From: IH12 sp041987265
GTDB taxonomy: Bacteria; Pseudomonadota; Alphaproteobacteria; Caulobacterales; Hyphomonadaceae
Assembly (NCBI GenBank): GCA_041987265.1
Contig: JBHIWT010000144.1
Coordinates: 1 to 9,067 of the forward strand
Direction of reading: 5' to 3'
Length of the DNA stretch: 9,067 bases
The position numbers and the translations under genes are program-made. The notes under the pieces are model-generated. The model was given only the letters and a program-made list of their open reading frames with translations. It searched no databases and was not told the origin of the DNA. Positions 1 through 6,548 of the stretch are shown in pieces. Position 1 is the first letter of the stretch; each line of letters begins with the position of its first letter.

Positions 1-1
1 C

Positions 2-2275
2 GGTCTCCGCCGCACGCTCGGCATCGGCCCGCGCGATCCGGGCGCATGGACCTGGGGCGCAGCCGCGCTCGTTCTTGCCGCCTGCTGCCTCGCTGAATGG
101 CCTATCCCCCAAACATGGCCGCTCGCCACCGGTCTGGGCGGCATGACGGGCGACGTCCTCCTCGCCATGGCCTCCATGCCGTTCGCTGCGCTCAACGCCC
201 CGTCCCCGGAAGCCTGGGCCGCCGCCTTCGCCGGCATCGCAGCCGTCCTGTTCGCCGCCATGTCGATGGGTCTTGGAACCTCCGACGGCGCAGCCCTCCT
301 GCGCGCCCTTCGCCCGCGTCCGCGCCGCCAGCAACGCGAGCACGCTACGCCCACGCCGGTGCTGCAGATCCCGAACATGCTCACCGCCATCGGCGACGGC
401 GTCGCCGGCCTGTTCAATCGCCGCAACGACGACGATGTCATCGAGCCGATCGTCTACTCTGACGAGGATGAATTCGAGGAAGGCGAACACGGCTTCTTCA
501 CCGCCGTCGAAAAAGCCGAGGGCGTTGGCGGTCGTTCGCGCCCGATCACCCCGCGTGTGCTTGAAAGCCAGCCGGTCGATGAAGACGACGAGGATGAAGA
601 CGAGGACGACGACGCGATGGCGACCTATGTCGCCCCCGCCCCGCGCCGTCCCGAGCCCGTCCGCCAGGCCGCAGAGCGGCCCGTGCCAGCCGCGCGTCCC
701 CAGCCCGCCGTCATGCGCGCTGCTGCGGCCGCCGCCTTCCGCGACGACGAGGAACTCATCCCCACACTCGACCTTCTCGACGTGCCGCCGGCCCGCCAGT
801 CCGAGATCGACGAAGAGCGCCTCCTCGCAATGGCCGAACGCCTGCAGATCGTGTTCAACGATTTCGGCGTCAAAGGCCGGATCACCGAGGTACGCCCCGG
901 TCCGGTCGTCACATTGTTCGAACTCGAACCCGCGCCCGGCGTGCGTTCTTCACGCGTCATCGCGCTCGCCGAAGACATCGCGCGCGCCATGTCGGCGACC
1001 GCCGCCCGCGTCGCGGTCATTCCCGGCCGCAACGCAATCGGCATCGAACTGCCAAACGAAACGCGCGAGACCGTCTACCTGCGCGACCTTCTCGCCTCGA
1101 AGGATTTCACCAAGTCGCGTGCAGCCCTCCCGCTGGCGCTCGGTGAAGACATCGAGGGCCAGGCCACCATCGCCGACCTCGCGAAAATGCCCCACCTGCT
1201 CATCGCCGGCACGACCGGTTCGGGTAAGTCGGTCGGTATCAACGCTATGATCCTGTCGCTGATGTACAAGTTGCCGCCGGAGAAATGCCGCTTCATCATG
1301 ATCGACCCGAAAATGCTCGAACTGTCGATCTACGAAGGCGTCCCCCACCTGCTCTCACCGGTCGTCACCGACCCCCAGAAGGCTGTCATCGCGCTCAAGT
1401 GGGTCGTGCGCGAAATGGAAAGCCGCTACGATATCATGTCGAAAATGGGCGTCCGCAACATCGCCGGCTACAACAAGCGCGCCGCCGAAGCCGAAGCGGC
1501 AGGCGAATACCTTACGCGCCAGGTCCAGACCGGCTGGGACAAGTCCACCGGCGAAGCGATCTGGGAAAACGAGGATATCAAGCCCGAGCAGATGCCCCAC
1601 ATCGTCGTCGTCATCGACGAGATGGCCGACCTCATGCTGGTCGCAGGCAAGGAAGTCGAAGCCGCCGTACAGCGTATCGCCCAGATGGCCCGCGCCGCCG
1701 GCATCCACATCATCATGGCCACCCAGCGTCCGTCGGTCGACGTCATCACCGGCACGATCAAGGCCAACTTCCCGACCCGGATCTCCTACTCGGTCACTAC
1801 CAAGATCGACTCGCGCACGATCCTTGGCGAACAGGGCGCTGAACAATTGCTCGGCATGGGCGACCTTCTCTGGATGGCGTCCGGCGGCAAGATCCAGCGC
1901 GTTCATGGCCCCTTCGTCTCCGACGAGGAAGTCGACCGCGTCGTCAACTGGCTCAAGGACCAGGGCGCGCCGCAATACGTCGCCGACGTCACCGAGGAAG
2001 TCGAGGACAATTCCGTCGCCGACAACGCCTTCGGCACATCTTCTGGCGATCCGGACGAGGATCTCTATCGCGAAGCCGTCGCCGCTGTTCTCCGCGACAA
2101 GCGCCCGACCACGTCGTACGTCCAGCGTGTTCTGCGCATCGGCTACAACCGCGCCGCCACGCTCATCGAGCGCATGCAGCAGGAGGGCATCATCTCCGCC
2201 CCCAACAACGCAGGCAAACGCGAAATTCTCAACCGCGACCGCCCGTCCAGCGCCTCGAGTGACGAGGCCGCCTGA
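2..2275 (+). CDS. ftsK: DNA translocase FtsK (5' end missing)
   Basis: Septal DNA pump that moves sister chromosomes apart during division and loads XerCD at dif. The frame is open from base 2, so the true start lies before the window; the internal ATG at 143 falls inside the membrane domain and is not the start. The visible part is about 757 residues. The first ~100 hold the end of the N-terminal membrane domain (hydrophobic stretches at about nt 50-90 and 200-290, with the typical LATGLGG loop between them). Next comes an acidic and Pro/Arg-rich linker (12 consecutive Asp/Glu at 578-613). The motor follows: Walker A GTTGSGKS at 1208-1231, Walker B VVVIDE around 1604-1621, then ATQRPSVDVITG and KIDSRTILGEQGAEQLLG. 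The C-terminal gamma winged helix, which reads polar KOPS sequences in FtsK proteins, is at about 2050-2235. All motor motifs look intact. A hairpin terminator follows the stop. Confidence 0.97.
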   Translation, partial: GLRRTLGIGPRDPGAWTWGAAALVLAACCLAEWPIPQTWPLATGLGGMTGDVLLAMASMPFAALNAPSPEAWAAAFAGIAAVLFAAMSMGLGTSDGAALLRALRPRPRRQQREHATPTPVLQIPNMLTAIGDGVAGLFNRRNDDDVIEPIVYSDEDEFEEGEHGFFTAVEKAEGVGGRSRPITPRVLESQPVDEDDEDEDEDDDAMATYVAPAPRRPEPVRQAAERPVPAARPQPAVMRAAAAAAFRDDEELIPTLDLLDVPPARQSEIDEERLLAMAERLQIVFNDFGVKGRITEVRPGPVVTLFELEPAPGVRSSRVIALAEDIARAMSATAARVAVIPGRNAIGIELPNETRETVYLRDLLASKDFTKSRAALPLALGEDIEGQATIADLAKMPHLLIAGTTGSGKSVGINAMILSLMYKLPPEKCRFIMIDPKMLELSIYEGVPHLLSPVVTDPQKAVIALKWVVREMESRYDIMSKMGVRNIAGYNKRAAEAEAAGEYLTRQVQTGWDKSTGEAIWENEDIKPEQMPHIVVVIDEMADLMLVAGKEVEAAVQRIAQMARAAGIHIIMATQRPSVDVITGTIKANFPTRISYSVTTKIDSRTILGEQGAEQLLGMGDLLWMASGGKIQRVHGPFVSDEEVDRVVNWLKDQGAPQYVADVTEEVEDNSVADNAFGTSSGDPDEDLYREAVAAVLRDKRPTTSYVQRVLRIGYNRAATLIERMQQEGIISAPNNAGKREILNRDRPSSASSDEAA

Positions 2276-2306
2276 CTGGCCGCAAACGAGAACTGAACCC
2301 AACAAG

Positions 2307-2335
2307 AAGGCCGGCCTCGATAGAGCGCCGGCCTT
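2307..2335 (+). terminator. Hairpin terminator after ftsK
   Basis: Perfect 9 bp inverted repeat, AAGGCCGGC at 2307-2315 and GCCGGCCTT at 2327-2335. The 11-base spacer can extend the stem by CTC/GAG around a GATA tetraloop with one bulged C. It begins 31 bases after the ftsK stop and is followed by ATT rather than a long T run, so it is a strong hairpin but not a textbook intrinsic terminator. It probably ends ftsK transcription and separates it from the sulfatase. Confidence 0.75.
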
Positions 2336-2444
2336 ATTCGTGCTCGGCCTGCCCCACGGATGACTTCGCCCGGCCACTGGCGGCGAGCTTCACTACGAGT
2401 GTAGCTTCCTCGCAAGGATCAGCAGATCGCGAGCCGAGAAGCGT

Positions 2445-4352
2445 ATGCCCGAAAACCAGCCAAAAACCGGAAGCACACGGCGTACCGTGGTGGCCACGGG
2501 AACAGCGGGCGCTGTAGCTGCGCTTTCAACGACCGCGCTACACGCCTGCACACCGCACGAACGATCCTTGCCCAACATCCTGTGGCTCGTCAGCGAGGAC
2601 AACAATCCGATCATCGGCGCCTACGGAGATCCGCTTGCGCAAACGCCGGTGATTGACCAGCTGGCGCGCGACGGCCTGTTGTACCGACACGCCTACGCCA
2701 ATGCGCCCGTTTGCGCCCCGTCCCGATTTGGAATCCTCACCGGCGTCTATCCTGAATCATGCGGCCCGGCCCACCATATGCGCGCGTCCGCCGCCCTCCC
2801 CGAGGACATCCGCACCTATCCCGAGCTGATGCGCGAAGCAGGATACTACTGCACCAACAACCCGAAGACGGACTACAATTGCGATGCCGACCCCAACGCC
2901 ATCTGGGACGAATCAGGGCCCGACGCCCACTGGCGCAATCGGCCCGCTGGCCAGCCATTCCTTTCCGTCTTCAACTTCATGACGACGCACGAATCCCGAT
3001 TGTTCCAGCCGACCGCTGGCAGGCTCACGGCCAGCGATGTCCGTCCCCCCTCCTACCTGCCGGACACCGAGGTGATCCGGGACCACTACGCCAGCTACTA
3101 CAACCTGATGGACCGGCTGGACGCGGAGATTGGCGAGAAACTGCAGGAACTGGACGATGCAGGTCTGACCGACGACACCATCGTCTTCTACTATTCCGAC
3201 CACGGCGGCGTGCTCCCGCGCAGCAAACGCTATTGTTACGACGAGGGGCTTCGCTGCGCCCTCATCGTTCGACTCCCGCCCAAGTGGGCCCACCTCGCCC
3301 CGGCGCCCGCCGGAACTGAAATCGCTTCGCCCGTGACCCTGCTGGATCTCGCGCCAACCCTTTTGTCCATCGCCGGAATTGAGACCCCAGAGGCCATGCA
3401 CGGTCGCGCTTTCCTTGGCCACAACCGCACCGAGCCGCAGACGTATGCGTTCGGCATGCGCAATCGCATGGACGAACGCTACGATTTTGTCCGCACAGTT
3501 ACCGACGGCCGCTACCGCTACATCCGCAACTACAACCCGCTACGGCCGGCCGGACAGCACGGCGCCTTCGAGTGGCTGCTCGGCTGTTATCAGGAGTGGC
3601 ACCGTCTCTATCTCGACGGACGTCTGACCGACATCCAATCCCGCTTCTTCCGCGAACGCGAGTTCGAGGAATTCTACGACCTTGAAAGCGACCCCGAAGA
3701 GATCGCCAACCTGATTGATGACGATCACCACCGCGAGCGTGTCGACGCGATGCGCACAGCGCTCGACGCGCATATGCGCGCCATCAACGACAACGGCTTC
3801 ATCCCGGAAGGCGCCGGCATCGAAGGCCGCGCCGCCAGCCGCGCGCCCGGCGCTTATCCGCTTGAAACGATCATGCCGCTGGCCGCCGACACCGCACGTC
3901 GCAATCCATCCAGCCTGCCGCTGTTTCTCGATCGTTTGCGCGACGAAAACGAAACCGTCCGCTACTGGGCGGCGATGGGTCTTCTGATGCTGAAGGAGGA
4001 CGCAAGAACCTCGCTGGAAACGATCCGCAGCGTGATGGTCGGCGACCCCTCGCCCCATGTGCGGATCGTCCTCGCAGAAGCTCTAGCGCGGCTTGGCGAA
4101 CCGAACCAGGCAATCGCGCTGCTTGCTGCCCTGTCCGAACCCGGTCAACCGACACCCATACGCCTGCAGGCGCTCAACGCCCTCACCTATTGCGGAGAGG
4201 TCGCACAGGCCGCCCTGCCAACCATCCAGGACGCCGCAGATGATGATCAGGAATACGTGCGCAACGCCGGCCGGTACCTGTCCGCGGTCCTTACCGGCGT
4301 CTTCGAACCGTCCTATCCGGTGTTCGACCTTGAACGCCTGCGTCGAAACTAG
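2445..4352 (+). CDS. Exported sulfatase (sulfamidase-like) with C-terminal HEAT repeats
   Basis: Arylsulfatase-superfamily hydrolase of 635 residues, predicted to remove sulfate from sulfated sugars or glycans outside the cytoplasm. Residues 10-34 form a Tat-like signal (STRRTVVATG, then an Ala-rich core) ending at LHAC, so Cys35 could be lipidated, although His at -2 is atypical. The catalytic signature C90-A-P-S-R94 gives the Cys that is converted to formylglycine. Other visible active-site elements are E51-D52 near the start, K141 in NNPKTDYN, H182 in TTHES, D252-H253 in YYSDHGG, and K261 in PRSKR. This set resembles N-sulfoglucosamine sulfohydrolase-like proteins of bacteria (S1_8-type as I recall it). 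Residues ~484-616 are HEAT-like helical repeats (RYWAAMGLLML, VRIVLAEALARLG, RLQALNAL, VRNAGRYL). The start is supported by the signal peptide; its ribosome site (GAGAAG at 2436-2441) is close and weak. No maturation enzyme is in the window. The substrate is unknown. Confidence 0.9.
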   Translation: MPENQPKTGSTRRTVVATGTAGAVAALSTTALHACTPHERSLPNILWLVSEDNNPIIGAYGDPLAQTPVIDQLARDGLLYRHAYANAPVCAPSRFGILTGVYPESCGPAHHMRASAALPEDIRTYPELMREAGYYCTNNPKTDYNCDADPNAIWDESGPDAHWRNRPAGQPFLSVFNFMTTHESRLFQPTAGRLTASDVRPPSYLPDTEVIRDHYASYYNLMDRLDAEIGEKLQELDDAGLTDDTIVFYYSDHGGVLPRSKRYCYDEGLRCALIVRLPPKWAHLAPAPAGTEIASPVTLLDLAPTLLSIAGIETPEAMHGRAFLGHNRTEPQTYAFGMRNRMDERYDFVRTVTDGRYRYIRNYNPLRPAGQHGAFEWLLGCYQEWHRLYLDGRLTDIQSRFFREREFEEFYDLESDPEEIANLIDDDHHRERVDAMRTALDAHMRAINDNGFIPEGAGIEGRAASRAPGAYPLETIMPLAADTARRNPSSLPLFLDRLRDENETVRYWAAMGLLMLKEDARTSLETIRSVMVGDPSPHVRIVLAEALARLGEPNQAIALLAALSEPGQPTPIRLQALNALTYCGEVAQAALPTIQDAADDDQEYVRNAGRYLSAVLTGVFEPSYPVFDLERLRRN

Positions 4353-4420
4353 TTAGCGCAGGACCGCCTCGCACCCGTATTCACTCTCTCTTCTACCTCG
4401 CGAAACGAGATGCAGGCCGC

Positions 4421-4452
4421 GTGAAACTCATTGCGCGTCATGGTCGTTTCAC
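4421..4452. repeat. Inverted repeat upstream of lolA
   Basis: GTGAAAC at 4421-4427 and GTTTCAC at 4446-4452 are exact inverted repeats with an 18-base spacer. They lie in the 214 bp gap between the sulfatase and lolA, the only place for a lolA promoter if the sulfatase transcript does not read through. The repeat could be a regulator site or chance; arms this short are weak evidence. I see no clear -35/-10 pair and no terminator after the sulfatase. Confidence 0.25.
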
Positions 4453-4566
4453 CCATTCCATTGCTCGGATAACCGGCCCGAGTCCTGAACCGCCGTTCAG
4501 CGAAAGACGGCCAAAATACCCATTTCCCGGCTTGTTTTCGCCAGCTGCAAAGACGAATTTCCCCTC

Positions 4567-5370
4567 ATGAGCATTCTGATCGCCACCCTTACGCCGCTCC
4601 TCGTCTCGCATCTGGAGCTGACGTCGCCAAAAGCGGCCGCGCCCGCCTCAAGCAACATGCTGGTGCAGGCGCAAACGCAAACCGCGCTCCCCCAGCTCAT
4701 CCGCGAACCGCACAAGCCGATCAAGGTTAACCCGGCAATCGTCCCGGCAGACCCTGCCCCGCTTGTGCGCATCAACGCCCCCGCGCCTGAACCGGAACCT
4801 GCGCCTCAGGAAGATCCGGCAGTCGCCTTCGATCGCGACGAAGTCATCGACAAGGCCGCCAACGCACTCTCATCCGTTCGCACCGCAGAGGGACGCTTCG
4901 TCCAGCAGGACAACGCCGGCAGCGCTTCGGGCAAGTTCTACATCTCGCGCCCCGGCAAGCTGCGCTTCGACTATTCATCGCCGGAAACGATGCACATCGT
5001 GTCCGACGGCGTATCGGTCTCGATCGAGGAGCCGGAACGCGACGCCTATGATTCCGTTCCCCTCGCCTCGACCCAACTCAACCTCTTCCTGCGCGATGAC
5101 CTGGATTTCGACCGTGACGGCAATGTCGTCGACGTCTCCGCTTCTGACGTCTCCTACTTCCTGACCTTGGAGGACGAGACAGGCGAAGCAGACGGCCAGA
5201 TGATTCTCGAATTTCGCCGTTCCGATTTCGAACTCATGGGCTGGCGCGCCATTGACGGCGCCGGCGGTCAAACCTTCGTTTCGCTGCGGGATGTCAAGAC
5301 CGGCGGCCGCTTGCGGCCCTCATTGTTCGTCGTGACCGACCCAGCCGACAGGAACGACGACCGCCGTTAG
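4567..5370 (+). CDS. lolA: LolA-type outer-membrane lipoprotein carrier
   Basis: Periplasmic chaperone that carries lipoproteins from the LolCDE exporter to the outer membrane. The LolA fold spans residues ~88-257 of 267. Family features visible are EVIDKAANALSSVRTAEGRF at the start, GKFYISRPGKLRFDY (122-136), the following SPETMHIVSDG, and the late IDGAGGQTFVSLRDV (229-243). The first ~87 residues are unusual: a hydrophobic segment at 3-17 with no basic residue before it, then an Ala/Gln stretch and a Pro/Glu-rich linker (71-84), so export by a standard Sec signal is plausible but poorly marked. The ATG at 4567 is the only usable start: the frame is closed by TGA at 4486 and no ATG, GTG or TTG lies between. 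No strong ribosome site is visible (AAAGA about 15 bases upstream at best). The place before xthA fits the common ftsK-lolA-xthA order. Confidence 0.88.
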   Translation: MSILIATLTPLLVSHLELTSPKAAAPASSNMLVQAQTQTALPQLIREPHKPIKVNPAIVPADPAPLVRINAPAPEPEPAPQEDPAVAFDRDEVIDKAANALSSVRTAEGRFVQQDNAGSASGKFYISRPGKLRFDYSSPETMHIVSDGVSVSIEEPERDAYDSVPLASTQLNLFLRDDLDFDRDGNVVDVSASDVSYFLTLEDETGEADGQMILEFRRSDFELMGWRAIDGAGGQTFVSLRDVKTGGRLRPSLFVVTDPADRNDDRR

Positions 5371-5401
5371 GTGCGATTGTGGGTGCTACCGGACCGCTAT
5401 C

Positions 5402-5410
5402 TGTGGATAA
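5402..5410 (-). promoter_or_regulatory. Perfect DnaA-box sequence
   Basis: TGTGGATAA on the + strand reads TTATCCACA on the - strand, the classical strong DnaA-binding 9-mer. It stands alone apart from a two-mismatch copy at 5475-5483, so it is not an origin cluster. It might couple the downstream xthA promoter to DnaA, or be chance. Confidence 0.35.
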
Positions 5411-5590
5411 TCTCGCGTAACGCACGAGCAACAGGCCAACATTTCCTTCTGTTCACTTGATTATAGTTAACACCTGTGGCCAAATTGCAACGACTGGGCG
5501 GCTAGGTTCCTGACATCCCCCCGCAGGGCGTAATCGCCGCCTGGTTCGGTCGGAAGCTATCCCCTCCCGGCCTGAGAGGCGCCTCGGTAC

Positions 5591-5605
5591 GGCGCGCAGC
5601 GCGCC
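5591..5605. repeat. Short GC palindrome
   Basis: GGCGCGCAGCGCGCC is a perfect palindrome with 7-base arms around a single A. As RNA it would form a stem of 6 with a CAG loop. It lies 128 bases before xthA with no T tract, so it is more likely a structural or protein-binding element, or chance in GC-rich DNA, than a terminator. Confidence 0.25.
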
Positions 5606-5732
5606 TGGCTGTCCCCGCGGCCGGGCGCGTTCGATTCTCAAACCGAATTCCGCCGCCTGCGCGCTTGATCGAACATTCAGCGCGCGTGATGGTGCCGCCC
5701 CACCATACCACCCGTCGGATACCCTCCCCCAC

Positions 5733-6548
5733 ATGCCAAAGTTCAAGCTCGCTACCTGGAACATCAATTCCGTGCGCCTGCGCATCGACCGCGTCACCGA
5801 TTTCATCAAGCGAGAAAAGCCGGACGTCCTCTGCCTGCAGGAAATCAAGTGCATGGAGGACCAGTTCCCGTCGAAGGCCTTCACTGCCGCCGGCATGAAG
5901 CACATGGCCATCTCCGGCCAGAAAGGCATGCACGGAACGGCGATCGTCTCGCGCCTGCCGGTTGATACCGTCGCCAACCCGCCCTTCTGTATGCACGGCC
6001 ACGCCCGTTGCACGGCCGTATCTGTCGCGGGCTACGAGCTTCACAACCTCTACGTCCCCGCCGGCGCCGACATCCCCGACCCGGAACTCAACGACAAGTT
6101 CGCCCACAAACTCGATTTCATCGAGCGCATGCGCGACCACTACAAGAAACGCACGCGCAAGAAGTCCGCCCTCCCCCTCATCGTCGTCGGCGACCTCAAC
6201 ATCGCTCCGGAAGAGCATGACGTCTGGTCGCACAAGCAATTGCTGAAGGTCGTCTCCCACACGCCGGTCGAAACCGACGGCCTGAAAGCCATCATCGCCG
6301 ACGGCAGGTTCACCGACATCGCCCGCGCCAAACACCCGCCCGAAGACAAGCTCTACACTTGGTGGTCCTATCGCTCGCCCGACTGGAAGAAGAACAATCG
6401 CGGTCGCCGGCTGGACCACATCTGGTCCGACGCCAGCGCAACCCCCAACGTCGACATCAAGTCCTACGACATCCACACCCCCGAACGCGACGGCGAAAAA
6501 CCATCCGACCACGTTCCGGTGACAGTGAAGATCAGCGCGGCGAACTAG
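5733..6548 (+). CDS. xthA: Exodeoxyribonuclease III (AP endonuclease)
   Basis: Mg-dependent base-excision-repair nuclease that cuts 5' to abasic sites and has 3'-5' exonuclease and 3'-phosphatase activity; cytoplasmic. 271 residues, the normal size for the ExoIII family of the exonuclease/endonuclease/phosphatase fold. Landmarks are ATWNINSVRLR (7-17, with metal-site Asn10), CLQEIK with Glu37, HNLYVPAG with the catalytic Tyr107, GDLNIAP with Asp154 and Asn156, RRLDHIW with Asp228, and SDHVPV with the Asp259-His260 pair. No key residue is missing. The ATG at 5733 begins the family's usual N-terminus a few residues before the first beta-strand; no clear Shine-Dalgarno sequence precedes it (CCTCCCCCAC), so translation may be leaderless-like or rely on other signals. 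Its stop TAG (6546-6548) overlaps the stop of the convergent oxygenase gene. Confidence 0.96.
   Translation: MPKFKLATWNINSVRLRIDRVTDFIKREKPDVLCLQEIKCMEDQFPSKAFTAAGMKHMAISGQKGMHGTAIVSRLPVDTVANPPFCMHGHARCTAVSVAGYELHNLYVPAGADIPDPELNDKFAHKLDFIERMRDHYKKRTRKKSALPLIVVGDLNIAPEEHDVWSHKQLLKVVSHTPVETDGLKAIIADGRFTDIARAKHPPEDKLYTWWSYRSPDWKKNNRGRRLDHIWSDASATPNVDIKSYDIHTPERDGEKPSDHVPVTVKISAAN

Larger units (their letters stand above)
5371..5732. other. 362 bp intergenic gap between lolA and xthA
   Basis: No supported gene. The left part is AT-rich (about 5401-5490) and is the likely place for an xthA promoter, but I cannot fix a convincing -35/-10 pair. It contains a perfect DnaA-box sequence (5402-5410), a two-mismatch relative (TGTGGCCAA, 5475-5483) and a GTTAAC around 5466. 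The right part is GC-rich, with a 15-base palindrome at 5591-5605. No T-rich terminator follows lolA. Confidence 0.6.

Noticed and set aside
97..1250. Two + strand frames (97-462 and 273-1250) overlapping ftsK
   Set aside because: Arg/Ser/Pro-rich off-frame translations of ftsK with no recognisable domain.
1355..2377. Long open frame of 340 codons on the - strand opposite ftsK
   Set aside because: It is a shadow of the strongly supported FtsK frame; its translation is rich in Asp, Gly and Val without any domain pattern.
5463..5471. CtrA-like site at GTTAAC
   Set aside because: Neither the full TTAA-N7-TTAA nor a TTAACCAT-type half-site is present.
5401..5490. Possible replication origin at the DnaA box and AT-rich patch
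   Set aside because: Only one perfect box and one poor one, no box cluster or usual origin neighbours; a regulatory site or chance is more likely.
5502..6512. Long open frame of 336 codons on the - strand opposite xthA
   Set aside because: It lies over the whole of a complete xthA and has low-complexity Val/Gly/Asp composition, as expected of an antisense frame in GC-rich DNA.
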